Below are positions 1-8,178 of a stretch of DNA of 64,000 nucleotides, piece after piece. How positions within the stretch are numbered: position 1 is the first letter of the stretch; every line of letters begins with the position of its first letter. The position numbers were made by a program, and so were the translations under genes. Where the stretch lies: contig JAEUKH010000028.1 of the NCBI GenBank assembly GCA_016792845.1, positions 1 to 64,000 of the forward strand, given 5' to 3'. The notes under the pieces are model-generated. The model was not told the origin of the DNA. It saw only the letters and a list, made by a program, of their open reading frames with translations, and did not search any database. The DNA is from Myxococcales bacterium. Its GTDB lineage: Bacteria > Myxococcota_A > Polyangia > Polyangiales > Ga0077539.

Positions 1-470
1 CGATGCCCAGCGTGACAAAGAGATCGGCGAGCCCGCGCGACGTCATCGCAGCGCCGCGATCGGCGTGCACGGTGACCTGTCCGGGCTTGACCCTCTCGCG
101 CTCGTAGATGCCGCGAAACAGCGTTCTGGCAAGCGTTTGGCGCTCGCACTGTGCCACCATCCAGCCCACCACGCACCGGCTGAAGACGTCGATCACCACG
201 TCGAGATGCAGAGACGTCCCGCGTGTCGCGCCGCGCAGTTTGGTGATGTCCGTTGACCACGGCTCGTTCGGCCGTGTGGCCAGAGGCTCGGGCCGCGCGT
301 CGCTCGCGCGCCCCCTGTATGCCGCGCGAGCGCGCGGTACATCGTGCGGATCGAGCCGAGATACGTGCCCGCATCGAGCAGCGTCGCGTACACCTCCGCG
401 GGCGCCTGGTGAGCTCCGAGAGACGCGCCGACGGCTGCCGTCGCGTTGCTTCACATGCCTTGTGCCGACT
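1..470 (-). pseudogene. Decayed IS3-like transposase (rve integrase core), runs off the left edge
   Basis: On the reverse strand, positions 299 to 1 read without interruption as a DDE integrase core: a WSTDITKLRG block carries the first catalytic Asp and HADRGAAMTS the second. The preceding conserved stretch (APAEVYATLLDAGTY followed by SIRTMYRALAR, about 405-305) lies in a different frame, and roughly 15 residues normally found between the two blocks are missing. The gene is therefore frameshifted and internally deleted. The third catalytic residue lies outside the window. It is called IS3-like from the VYATLLDEG/TMYR-type signature. No terminal inverted repeat could be identified on the visible side. 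It was probably a functional insertion sequence once and is now dead. Confidence 0.75.
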
Positions 471-651
471 ATTTTCCCGCAGCGGTGCGCGACGCTGCGC
501 CTGTCAATGCCGAGCTCGGCGCCGCGCGCCTGCCGAGTGAGGCGGCGAGGCGCGTCGGTCAGATCGGACATGGGTGCTGTCGACCTCGCAGCGGGTTGCG
601 CGCGCGACCAATGGTCTCGGGTGAGCGCTGGCGAGCGCACCTTGCGGTGGG

Positions 652-681
652 TTTACGGTTACCATATACGATTCGCGTAAA
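652..681. promoter_or_regulatory. Inverted repeat overlapping the PadR start codon, putative operator
   Basis: TTTACG (652-657) and CGTAAA (676-681) are perfect inverted arms around an AT-richer centre containing ATATAC. The second arm runs into the A of the PadR start codon, and there is no visible Shine-Dalgarno sequence, so the transcript may be leaderless. PadR proteins commonly repress their own promoters through such dyads; autoregulation here is inferred. Confidence 0.4.
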
Positions 682-1022
682 TGCTCTCCGCAGCCGACCG
701 AGAGATCCGACTTGGCTTTTGGAAGATTCACATCCTTCACCACGCCGCGCTGCGCGAGGTTTGGGGCACCTGGCTCCTCGAAGAGCTGGCCGAGCACGGG
801 CACTCGTTGAGCCCCGGCACCCTGTACCCCGCGCTGACCCGGATGGAACGCAACGGCTGGCTCCGTCGCACGGGCACGGCGCCGCATGCGCGCGCGCGCC
901 AGACGTTTCGCATCACGCCGGCGGGCAGGCGCTTGCTCAAAGAGCTGCGGCGCGAGGTCACGGCGCTCTACAAAGAGGTCGCGCTCGACGCTGAGAGCGA
1001 GCCGAAGGCGGGTCGGTCGTGA
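681..1022 (+). CDS. PadR-family transcriptional regulator
   Basis: 113-residue one-component regulator consisting almost only of the PadR winged helix. The N-terminal helices (FWKIHILHHAALREVWG) are followed by the characteristic SPGTLYPALTRMERNGWL segment at about residues 48-65, which forms the recognition helix and start of the wing. A short C-terminal helix ends near residue 95, so it belongs to the short PadR type without a long dimerisation helix bundle. It sits 288 bp upstream of the cytochrome/chrA operon on the same strand and may regulate it as well as itself. The ligand is unknown. The region 1023-1309 between them has no convincing gene. Confidence 0.88.
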   Translation: MLSAADREIRLGFWKIHILHHAALREVWGTWLLEELAEHGHSLSPGTLYPALTRMERNGWLRRTGTAPHARARQTFRITPAGRRLLKELRREVTALYKEVALDAESEPKAGRS

Positions 1023-1309
1023 CCCTCGCCCGACGCCTTCAAACCAACACTCCATTCGGTGCGGTCTCTAGCCGGTCTGCGGTCGGCTTCGTCTCGACGA
1101 GGGTCGCGGGCTTGCTCGACCACGGGTACAGTGTCTTCGCGCAAACGTTCGCCTCGAAGGCGGGGATGTGGGCCTTGCCGCACGCGTCGCCGACGGCTCT
1201 TTCGATGCGGTGTGACGCGAGGGGCGTCGCGTGTGTGGGCGTCGACCGGTGGTCGCTCGACGCGTCTCTCGTCAACCGCCGCAACGCACCCGAAGCCCCA
1301 GGAGCCCCG

Positions 1310-1795
1310 ATGACCCGCGCCCGTATCGCCATCCTTTGCGTCTTGCTCTCAGCATGCTCACGGCCGAGCACCGAGACGCATCGGGCCGCGCCGCCCAGCC
1401 CGACGATCGGCTACGGCACGGCGATGGCCGACGTGGCGCGTCGCTTCGAGCTCCTGGGGCGGGCCGCGTCGGGCGGTCGATTCGAGCTCGCGGAGTACCA
1501 GCTCGGTGAGATCGAGGAGCAGTTCACCGAGACCTTGCCCCGCGCAGCGCCGCCGCGAGAGGGGCACCCTGAGGTGCTCCCGGCGATGGCGAGCGCGTTC
1601 GCCCAGACGACGGTCACCGATCTACGCCGCGCGATCGCCGCACGAGACAGAGCGCGGTTCAACGCAGCGTTCGAGCGTGCGGCGACGGCGTGCAATGGCT
1701 GCCACCAGGCGTCAGGTCATGGCTTCATCGAGGTGCCGATGACCCCGGGGCGCGCCATTCCGAACGTCGACGCCCTGCCGAGCGTGTCTCCGTGA
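1310..1795 (+). CDS. Lipoprotein with a single-haem cytochrome c motif
   Basis: 161 residues. The ATG at 1310 is preceded by GGAG (1301-1304) and opens a lipoprotein signal peptide with lipobox LSAC (Cys16), so the longer upstream reading frame is not used. The mature part is helical and carries one CxxCH haem site (CNGCH) near residue 130, close to the C terminus. This is the arrangement of small four-helix cytochromes of the c' type, although that assignment is an inference. It is expected to be periplasmic and membrane-anchored. It overlaps the next gene by GTGA, the first junction of a three-gene operon ending in chrA. Confidence 0.7.
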   Translation: MTRARIAILCVLLSACSRPSTETHRAAPPSPTIGYGTAMADVARRFELLGRAASGGRFELAEYQLGEIEEQFTETLPRAAPPREGHPEVLPAMASAFAQTTVTDLRRAIAARDRARFNAAFERAATACNGCHQASGHGFIEVPMTPGRAIPNVDALPSVSP

Positions 1796-2154
1796 ACAGC
1801 ACCGCGCTGACCGAGCCAGTGGTGCCGACCGCGACGACCGCGAGGCGCGTGCCCAGCACCTTCATCGTGCGCACGGGGGTGGGCGCGATCGCGTTCGGCG
1901 CGCCGCGCGACCGCGACGGCCACTTCGTTCTGGCGAGTACGACCGCAGCAGCGCTGTCTGCACCGCACGCCAGAGCGCGCTTCTTCGCGAGCGTCGGTCT
2001 CGCGGGGTGGCTCGGCGCTACGACAATGGGCTGGCTTCAAAAGAGGTCGACGACCGGGCTCGTCGCGTCCGCCGTCCTCACGCAGCGCGCTGCCGTGACG
2101 GTGTTCTTGGGTGTCAGGCTCCCTGCTCACAAACCGCGGGCGGTCGCACGATGA
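1792..2154 (+). CDS. Unknown protein between a cytochrome and chrA
   Basis: 120-residue product not recognised as any family. The main evidence that it is a gene is position: its GTG start overlaps the cytochrome stop (GTGA) and its stop overlaps the chrA start (ATGA), so all three would be translationally coupled. The C-terminal half has a moderately hydrophobic stretch around GLAGWLGATTMGWL and a second around VTVFLGV, which could be two weak membrane helices. The N-terminal half is low in distinctive sequence. It could instead be an open frame of no function. Confidence 0.4.
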   Translation: MNSTALTEPVVPTATTARRVPSTFIVRTGVGAIAFGAPRDRDGHFVLASTTAAALSAPHARARFFASVGLAGWLGATTMGWLQKRSTTGLVASAVLTQRAAVTVFLGVRLPAHKPRAVAR

Positions 2155-3404
2155 GCGAGCGGAGCGCGAAGGTCAGCACGCCGGACACGCCTCCGGTCGA
2201 GGCCCATCGGCCCACTGTCGGCGGCCTTCTCGAAGTGGCGGCTGCGTTCTTGCGACTCGGCTGCCTCTCCTTCGGCGGCCCCATCGCGCACCTCGGCTAC
2301 CTGCGGGCCGAGTTCGTCGCGCGGCGCAAGTGGCTCGACGACGCGCACTACGGCGACCTCGTGGCGCTCTGCCAGTTCTTGCCGGGCCCCGCGAGCAGCC
2401 AGGTCGTCTTCGCGCTCGGCATGCAGCGGGCCGGTCTGCTCGGCGCCCTCGTCGCGTCGGTCTGCTTCACGCTCCCGTCGGCGCTTCTCATGATCGGCTT
2501 CGCATACGGCGTCGCCCGCGCCGCAGACCTCAGCCGCGCGGGTTGGCTGCACGGCTTGAAGCTCGCGGCCGTTGCGGTCGTCGCGCAGGCGGTTTGGGGC
2601 ATGGGGAAGAAGCTCTGCACCGACCGCCCCCGCATCTCGCTCTGCATCGGGTCGGCGGCGGTGCTGCTGGCGGTGCCGGGTGCAGTCGCCCAGCTTTGTG
2701 TCATCGCGTTCGGCGGTCTCGTGGGCTGGCGGCTGTATCGCGAGACGATCGCTGTCGGCGTCGCACCGGGCGAGACCACCCCGGCACGCGGGCACGCCGC
2801 GGCTGCCGCATCGCTCGGCGCGTTCTTCGTGTTGCTCGTTGCGCTTCCGGCGCTCGCGTCTGCGACGGGCTCCCACCGTTTCGCGGTCTTTGACAGCTTC
2901 TATCGCTCGGGCTCGCTCGTGTTCGGCGGCGGGCACGTCGTGCTCCCGCTCCTCCGCGCCCAGATCGTGCCCCGGGCTTGGCTCACCGACGACCAGTTCT
3001 TGGCGGGCTATGGCGCCGCGCAGGCGCTGCCCGGGCCGATGTTCGCGTTCTCAGCCTACCTCGGGGCTGCGATGCGCCCCGGGCCCGCGGGCTGGCTCAA
3101 CGGGCTCTGGTGCTTGCTGGCGATCTTTCTGCCCGCATGGCTGCTCATCGCCGGGGCGCTCCCTTTCTGGCACCGGCTGCGCGCGGAGCCCTGGGCCCAA
3201 GCGGCGCTCGCAGGCGCGAACGCGGCGGTCGTGGGCGTTCTGCTCGCGGCGCTCTACAATCCGGTCTTCACCGAGAGCGTGCGCGGTCCGCGAGACGTCG
3301 TCGCGGCGCTCCTGGCCTTCGGGCTCCTCGAACAGTGGAAGGTGCCGCCTTGGCTCGTGGTCGCCGCCAGCGCGGCGGCCGGTCAGTGGCTCCTCGCGGT
3401 CTGA
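2151..3404 (+). CDS. chrA: Chromate transporter, two-domain ChrA
   Basis: 417-residue membrane protein of the CHR superfamily. It contains both halves expected in long-chain ChrA: an N-terminal unit with FLRLGCLSFGGP (about residues 32-43), FLPGPASSQ and further helices, and a C-terminal unit with the related GSLVFGGGHVVLP and QALPGPMFAFSAYLG motifs. ChrA proteins export chromate from the cytoplasm. The ATG at 2151 overlaps the previous stop, making this the third gene of an operon with a cytochrome c lipoprotein. That pairing suggests chromate or oxyanion stress, but chrB is absent, so substrate specificity is inferred from the family only. Confidence 0.88.
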   Translation: MSERSAKVSTPDTPPVEAHRPTVGGLLEVAAAFLRLGCLSFGGPIAHLGYLRAEFVARRKWLDDAHYGDLVALCQFLPGPASSQVVFALGMQRAGLLGALVASVCFTLPSALLMIGFAYGVARAADLSRAGWLHGLKLAAVAVVAQAVWGMGKKLCTDRPRISLCIGSAAVLLAVPGAVAQLCVIAFGGLVGWRLYRETIAVGVAPGETTPARGHAAAAASLGAFFVLLVALPALASATGSHRFAVFDSFYRSGSLVFGGGHVVLPLLRAQIVPRAWLTDDQFLAGYGAAQALPGPMFAFSAYLGAAMRPGPAGWLNGLWCLLAIFLPAWLLIAGALPFWHRLRAEPWAQAALAGANAAVVGVLLAALYNPVFTESVRGPRDVVAALLAFGLLEQWKVPPWLVVAASAAAGQWLLAV

Positions 3405-3449
3405 GGGGCCGCGCGACGCCACAGCCCTCGATTCGCGGGTCAGCCCATT

Positions 3450-4778
3450 CTACGAGCCGACGCGCGCGTCGTCGTCGCGTACGTCGTCGTCGCGCGTGCC
3501 TCGACCGAGCGCGGCGGGGGCGCGGACGTCGAGGATGACAGCGCCCTCGACGCGGCGAAGCGTCTCGCGCATCCGTACGGCGACGACGACGCCCGACGCG
3601 AAGGTGAGCCCGGCGACGAGCCACATCGCGGCAGGCAGACCGAGGGCGTCTGCGGTGATGCCGGCCAAGAGCGCGCCGATCGCGTATCCGAGGTCGCGCC
3701 AGAGTCGGTACACGCCCACCGAGGAGGCGCGCCACGACGGATGGGCGACGTCACCGATCGCGGCGAGCAGCGTGGGGTACACCATCGCGGTGCCGATGCC
3801 GAGGAGCGCGGCGCCAACGGCGAAGCCGCTGAATCGCGACGTCAAGACGACGACGACGATGCCGACGGCCTGGATCCACATGCCCCACACGATCAGCCAC
3901 TTGCGGCCGATGCGATCAGACCACGCGCCGGTGAAGAGCTGCGCCACGCCCCAGGTGGCGGGATACACGGCGGCGAGCGTTCCGATTTGCCCAAAGTCCA
4001 TGCGAGCGGCGGCGAAGAATAGCGGGAAGAGCCCCCACGCCATGCCGTCGTTGAGGTTGTTGACGAGGCCCGCCTGGCTGACGCTCGAGAGGGTCTTGTC
4101 GAAGAGAGACGTGCGCCAGAAGACCTCGCGCTGCGTGGGGGCGCGCTCCGGCGGCAGCTCGCCGCGCAGCTTCGACTCGGCCGCCGCGTGGTGCTTGGTC
4201 TCGCGCACGACGACGACGGAGAGCAGGAGCCCGAGCGCGACGAACGCGACGCCGAGGTAGAACGGCTGCGGCCGCAGGCCGTACCGGGCGGCGATGAGGC
4301 CCGTCGCGAGCGCGCTGCCTGCCACGGCGAAGTAGCCCGCGAACTCATTGAAGCCCATCGCGAGCCCGCGCTTCGCCGGACCCGCGAGGTCGATCTTCAT
4401 GATCACCGTTGTCGACCAGGTGAGCCCCTGGCTTACGCCGAGGAGCGCGTTCGCGAAGAGCACCCAAGACCAGCTCGGCGCCCACATGAGGAGGAACGGA
4501 ACCGGCGCGGCGACGAGCCAGCCGCCGACGAGCACGCGCTTGCGTCCGAGACGGTCAGAGAGCCGCCCGGCGAGGTAGTTCGTCAGCGCCTTCGTCACGC
4601 CGAAGACCACGATGAACGAGAGCACCGCGGTCTTCGCCGCGAGGTGGAACTCCTGCGCCGCGATCGGCGGCAGGATCGTGCGCTCGATGCCGACCATCGC
4701 GCCGACGAAGGCGTTGACGACCACGAGCAGCGAGAACTGCCCGAGATTCTCTCGCAGGCCCATGCGGACGTGGCTCAA
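3450..4778 (-). CDS. MFS transporter, last gene of a sulfur-stress operon
   Basis: About 442 residues with the hydrophobicity pattern of 12 transmembrane helices. The MFS signature loop between TM2 and TM3 is seen as GRLSDRLGRKRVL (about residues 71-83) and its counterpart in the second half as GAWSDRIGRKW. The TTG start at 4778 overlaps the stop of the upstream hydrolase (TTGA); an ATG at 4763 is an alternative. It is co-transcribed with an ArsR-rhodanese regulator and a persulfide-dioxygenase-type enzyme, so export or import of a sulfur compound is plausible. The substrate cannot be read from sequence. Confidence 0.85.
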   Translation of the reverse strand: MSHVRMGLRENLGQFSLLVVVNAFVGAMVGIERTILPPIAAQEFHLAAKTAVLSFIVVFGVTKALTNYLAGRLSDRLGRKRVLVGGWLVAAPVPFLLMWAPSWSWVLFANALLGVSQGLTWSTTVIMKIDLAGPAKRGLAMGFNEFAGYFAVAGSALATGLIAARYGLRPQPFYLGVAFVALGLLLSVVVVRETKHHAAAESKLRGELPPERAPTQREVFWRTSLFDKTLSSVSQAGLVNNLNDGMAWGLFPLFFAAARMDFGQIGTLAAVYPATWGVAQLFTGAWSDRIGRKWLIVWGMWIQAVGIVVVVLTSRFSGFAVGAALLGIGTAMVYPTLLAAIGDVAHPSWRASSVGVYRLWRDLGYAIGALLAGITADALGLPAAMWLVAGLTFASGVVVAVRMRETLRRVEGAVILDVRAPAALGRGTRDDDVRDDDARVGS

Positions 4779-5515
4779 GACGCGACCTCTTCACGCCCCT
4801 GGTTGATGCGCAGGATCTGCGCCATCGCGGCGGGCTTCGGGGGCACCTCGGAGAGCGCCTCAACGAACGCGTCGCGGGACATCGAGAGCAGCGGCTTCCA
4901 CCGCTTTTCGAACGCAATGGTGCTCGACGGTTTGCCGCTCATGCCGACGCCGCACACCGACCCAGCGAAGTGGCCAGGGTAGACCTCGAGGTCGCCCGGC
5001 AGCGTGAGGAGCCTGGTGTGGAGGCTGTCGTAGAGCTGCCCGGCGTTCTCACGGGCGCGGCCCGGCAGGTCGGGGCGGCCCACGGCACCGACGAAGAGCG
5101 TGTCGCCGGTGAGCACGAACCAGGGCTCGGCGCCGCGACGGAGGTCGGTGACCACCAGGCTCACGCTCTCGGGCGTGTGGCCGGGCGTGTGCAGCACCTC
5201 GACGCGGGTGTTGCCGAGGGTGATCTCTTGCGCATCACGGAGCGGCTCGAACGGCAGCGCGACCTCCGCCGACTCGTGGAGGCAGTACGCGGCCCCGGCT
5301 CGCTTCGCCAGCGCAGGCCCGCCCGAGCGGTGGTCTGCGTGGACGTGGGTGTCGAAGACGTGCGTGATGCGCATGCCCTTCGCCGCCGCGAACGCGAGGT
5401 ACGCCTCGACGTCGCGCGCGTGAGCGTCGACCACCGCGCACACGCCGAGGCCGCCGCAGCCGAAGAGGTACGCGGCGCAGCCGGTGTCGAAGTTGTAGTA
5501 GGGCCTGAAGATCAC
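4775..5515 (-). CDS. Persulfide dioxygenase-type metallo-beta-lactamase-fold hydrolase
   Basis: 246 residues from a GTG at 5515 that overlaps the upstream stop (GTGA). This start fits the ETHE1-like opening IFRPYYNFDTGCAAYLFGC, so the longer open frame to 5560 is not used. The metal-binding THVHADH motif lies at residues 56-62, with further conserved TPGHTPES, TGDTLFVG and VYPGHFAG blocks typical of the ETHE1/Blh glutathione persulfide dioxygenase group. Such enzymes oxidise persulfides to sulfite in sulfide detoxification. The ArsR-rhodanese regulator just upstream is the usual partner in BigR/SqrR-type operons. Confidence 0.82.
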   Translation of the reverse strand: MIFRPYYNFDTGCAAYLFGCGGLGVCAVVDAHARDVEAYLAFAAAKGMRITHVFDTHVHADHRSGGPALAKRAGAAYCLHESAEVALPFEPLRDAQEITLGNTRVEVLHTPGHTPESVSLVVTDLRRGAEPWFVLTGDTLFVGAVGRPDLPGRARENAGQLYDSLHTRLLTLPGDLEVYPGHFAGSVCGVGMSGKPSSTIAFEKRWKPLLSMSRDAFVEALSEVPPKPAAMAQILRINQGREEVAS

Positions 5516-6192
5516 GGTTGCGCTCCCTCGCGGTCGACGCGCCAGCCGCGGGCGCGCCAATCGACGACGCCTTGCTCCATGCGGTGGGCCTTGAAGCCCT
5601 TCTTGCGGAGCAGCTCCACAGCCTCGACGGCCATGACGCAGTACGGCCCGCGGCAGTAGGCGACCACCTCGCGGCCCTTCGGAAGCTCCTTCAGGCGGGC
5701 CTTCAGCTCGCCGACCGGGATGGAGAGCGCGCCGGGGATGTGGCCCGCGCGGTACTCTTCGGGCGGGCGGACATCGAGCACGGTGACCTCGCCGCGCTTC
5801 ACACGGCGCATGAGCTCGTCACCCTCGACGGCCTCCATCGCGCCGCGCCCCTCAAAGTACGCGCGCGCGACCTGATCGACCTCGGCGAGCCGCGCTTCTG
5901 CAAGCCCGCGGAGGGCGAAGAAGAACCGACAGACCTCGTCGTCGGCGAGGCGGTACTCGACGTAGAGGCCCCGCTTCTCGGCGTCGACGAGTCTCGCGGC
6001 GCGCAGCACTTGAAGGTGCTGTGAGGTGTTGGCCACCGAGAGGGCCGACTGCTCAGCGAGCGCCTCGACGGTGCGAGGCCCCTGGCAGAGGAGATCTAAC
6101 AGTTCGAGCCGCTTGGGGGCTGAGACGGCCTTCCCGACCCGCGCGAACTGCTCGTAGATCGCGTCTTTGAACCGACGATGCGGCGACGTCAT
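5512..6192 (-). CDS. ArsR-family repressor fused to a rhodanese domain
   Basis: 226 residues in two domains. Residues about 10-95 are an ArsR winged helix (APKRLELLDLL, then the ALSVANTSQHLQVLRAARLV recognition helix). Residues about 120-215 are a rhodanese domain with DVRPPEEYRAGHIPGA and the active-site loop CRGPYC, whose first Cys is about residue 180 and would carry a persulfide. The fusion lets one protein bind DNA and react with sulfane sulfur. It is the first gene of an operon with a persulfide-dioxygenase-type enzyme and an MFS transporter, and a perfect palindrome lies directly upstream. Release from DNA on persulfidation is known for related BigR/SqrR regulators and is inferred here. 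Confidence 0.87.
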   Translation of the reverse strand: MTSPHRRFKDAIYEQFARVGKAVSAPKRLELLDLLCQGPRTVEALAEQSALSVANTSQHLQVLRAARLVDAEKRGLYVEYRLADDEVCRFFFALRGLAEARLAEVDQVARAYFEGRGAMEAVEGDELMRRVKRGEVTVLDVRPPEEYRAGHIPGALSIPVGELKARLKELPKGREVVAYCRGPYCVMAVEAVELLRKKGFKAHRMEQGVVDWRARGWRVDREGAQP

Positions 6193-6196
6193 GTGA

Positions 6197-6228
6197 TCAA
6201 GTATTCAACCGTATACTTGAACAATCAA
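6197..6228 (-). promoter_or_regulatory. Promoter and palindromic operator of the ArsR-rhodanese operon
   Basis: TCAAGTAT (6197-6204) and ATACTTGA (6213-6220) form a perfect 8-bp inverted repeat with an 8-bp spacer. On the reverse strand it overlaps a promoter with TTGATT (-35, 6223-6228) and AATACT (-10, 6200-6205) separated by 17 bp. Repressor bound here would block polymerase. It lies 5 bp upstream of the start codon of the ArsR protein, its probable ligand. Confidence 0.72.
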
Positions 6229-6239
6229 GGGCTCAGCCA

Positions 6240-6872
6240 GCGGCTCGGTCTTCACTGACCGGGTCGGTCGGTCACGCGTTCGCGATGCCGCGACGAAGAC
6301 CCTCACCGCGCAGTTGTCGGCTGACGCAGAGGGCCCGGTTCGGTAGATCCGGCAGCGCCTCGCAGAGGAGGCTCGCGAGATCGAGCGTGTCGGCGCGCCG
6401 TCACGACCGCCTGGTTCGTGATCTCGATCGCCGCAGGTCGCGGAACTTCTGCGCCATCGACCCTTTCGGGCACACCGATGTCTGGTTCGGGCAAGGCCGC
6501 GTGGGTCATGTCGCGCGCTTCGCGACCTCGGGCGCGTGGGGTATCGCCGCGGGTGAGAGACGCCCCGCGCCCAAGGTGCAGCGCGCGGCGGACGGGGTGT
6601 TCGAGACCATCGCGCGTTGGGCCAATCACATGCTCCGAGACGCAGGGCTGCGCGGCTGTTCGCGGGCGACGGGTTGGTGACGGATCGTAGAAAAAACTCG
6701 CGTTCACGTTGCCGCGTGCCGCTTCGGGTGCTTGAACGTGCTCCGCCACGGAGCCGCGCGCCCACCACGACGGCGCGCTGGCGAGGTCGGGGGGCGGCCT
6801 CGCCACAACCACAACGGGCTTCGCGTTGTCGCCCCTGCGATCACCGCACCCGACGAGACCGAGCACCAGACC
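6240..6872. other. Intergenic stretch with no supported gene
   Basis: About 630 bp between the ArsR operon promoter and the RNA ligase. Open frames exist on both strands because of the GC content, but none has a recognisable start context, motif or believable composition. A short reverse-strand segment near 6290-6390 (about 35 codons ending at a TGA near 6280) has protein-like composition but is closed upstream by a stop, so it could be the tail of a decayed gene. I see no repeats or hairpins worth naming. The region holds the RNA ligase promoter, which could not be pinpointed. Confidence 0.5.
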
Positions 6873-7895
6873 ATGACGCGCAGACTTGCCAGTGTTGAGA
6901 CCATCGTCGACGTTCGCCCCATCGCCGGGGCCGACGCCATCGAAGCCGTGACCGTCCGCGGGTGGACGCTCGTCACCCGGCGCGGCGAGTTCACCCCCGG
7001 CGCCCTCGCGGTCTTCTTCGAGGTCGATTGCTTTCTGCCCGTCGATGACCCGCGCTTCGCCTTCCTCGCGCCCCGCGGCACCAAGGTGTTCGACGGTCGC
7101 ACGGGGCATGTGCTCAAGACGGCCAAGCTGCGGGGCGTGTACTCGCAAGGGCTCGCGCTGCCGGTTGCGCAGTTTCCCGAGCTCGTCGACCCCGAGGCGC
7201 TGCGCGTTGCGGGCGAAGACGTGGCGGCGCGGCTCGGCGTCGTCAAGTGGGAGGCGCCCGTCCCGGCGCAGCTCGCGGGCGTGGCCTTGGGGCCCTTTCC
7301 GACGCAGTTTGCGCCCAAGACCGATGCCGAGCGGGTGCAGAACCTCGTCGCGGTCTACGACGACCTTTGCGCCCGCGCCGCGTGGGTCGCCACCGAGAAG
7401 ATCGACGGCACCTCGGTCACCTTCGTCCGCGACGCGGGGCAGCTCCGCGTCTGCTCGCGCAACCTCGAGCTCGTGCCCGCGGGCACCACCCAGGCGCGCC
7501 TGGCCGAGTCGCTCAAGCTCCTCGACGCCCTCGAAGACGGCGACGTCGTGCAAGGCGAGCTCTTCGGCGAGGGGATCCAAGCGAACCCGCTGAAGATCCG
7601 CGGTCAGCGCCTCGCCATCTTCGCCGTGCTGCGCGACCGGCGCCCGCTGCCCCGCGCGGCGTGGCCCGCTTCGCTGGCGGCCCACGCAGCTCCGGTCTTC
7701 GACGATCTGAGGCTCCCGGCTTCGGTGCCCGAGGCCATCGCACAGGCCGACGGCATCGGCTCAAAGGTCACGCCCGGTCAGCTCGCCGAGGGCGTCGTGT
7801 GGCACGCCGCCGACGGCGCCACCTTCGACGCGCTCGACGGCCGCGGGTGCTTCAAAGTGATCTCGAACAAGTGGCTGCTCAAGCACGACCGATGA
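6873..7895 (+). CDS. RNA ligase of the DraRnl (DRB0094/Rnl5) type
   Basis: 340 residues. The nucleotidyltransferase motifs of ATP-dependent RNA ligases are all visible: motif I KIDGTS with the nucleotidylated Lys176, RVCSRNLEL after it, motif III/IIIa around VVQGELFG to LAIFAV, motif IV EGVVW and motif V FKVISNKWLLK at the C terminus. The roughly 165 residues before motif I match the N-terminal OB-like module that distinguishes the Deinococcus-type Rnl5 enzymes, including GWTLVTRRGEF and AKLRGVYSQGL. Such ligases seal RNA 3'-OH/5'-phosphate nicks, sometimes in RNA-DNA hybrids. It stands alone, with no kinase/phosphatase partner nearby. Confidence 0.87.
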   Translation: MTRRLASVETIVDVRPIAGADAIEAVTVRGWTLVTRRGEFTPGALAVFFEVDCFLPVDDPRFAFLAPRGTKVFDGRTGHVLKTAKLRGVYSQGLALPVAQFPELVDPEALRVAGEDVAARLGVVKWEAPVPAQLAGVALGPFPTQFAPKTDAERVQNLVAVYDDLCARAAWVATEKIDGTSVTFVRDAGQLRVCSRNLELVPAGTTQARLAESLKLLDALEDGDVVQGELFGEGIQANPLKIRGQRLAIFAVLRDRRPLPRAAWPASLAAHAAPVFDDLRLPASVPEAIAQADGIGSKVTPGQLAEGVVWHAADGATFDALDGRGCFKVISNKWLLKHDR

Positions 7896-7926
7896 GCGCC
7901 GCAGCCCCTGCGGAGCGATCGCGTCG

Positions 7927-8175
7927 CTAGCCCATCGACACGCGCCAGCCAGGGGGCCCATCGGTCGATGTCTCACGGCGCAAGAAGCCGCGGCCCACCA
8001 TCGTGTCGACGAGGCGCTCGGCGTCGAGCATCGAGCACGCGAGGGCCGTCACCACGGCGTCGCGGAGCACAGTGCGGCCCACGACGTCGCCCGCCACGAA
8101 GGCGCCGCAGCGCGACTCGAGCTCGCGGCGCAGCGTTGCAAGATCGACCGTCTCTGGGTCAAAGCGGTACACCAT
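7927..8175 (-). CDS. Small uncharacterised protein downstream of mscS
   Basis: 82 residues, start ATG at 8175 three bases after the stop of the MscS gene on the same strand, so almost certainly co-transcribed. It has a helix-rich pattern (DLATLRRELESRC, then LRDAVVTALACSML and AERLVDTMVGRGFLRRE) that resembles a compact winged-helix or dimerisation unit. I recognise no family. Function unknown. Confidence 0.55.
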   Translation of the reverse strand: MVYRFDPETVDLATLRRELESRCGAFVAGDVVGRTVLRDAVVTALACSMLDAERLVDTMVGRGFLRRETSTDGPPGWRVSMG

Positions 8176-8178
8176 CGA

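Noticed and set aside
1023..1309. N-terminal extension of the cytochrome lipoprotein back to about 1019
   Set aside because: The lipobox signal peptide starts at the ATG at 1310 with GGAG before it; the upstream part has no signal or domain.
4775..5560. Start of the persulfide dioxygenase-type gene at 5560
   Set aside because: The extra residues are Arg-rich and lie antisense-like over the ArsR-rhodanese 3' end; the GTG at 5515 gives a GTGA overlap and the expected N terminus.
6303..7685. 460-codon open frame on the reverse strand across the RNA ligase
   Set aside because: It is antisense to the well-supported RNA ligase, has no motif, and its Arg/His/Gly-rich composition is what a GC-rich gene gives when read on the other strand.
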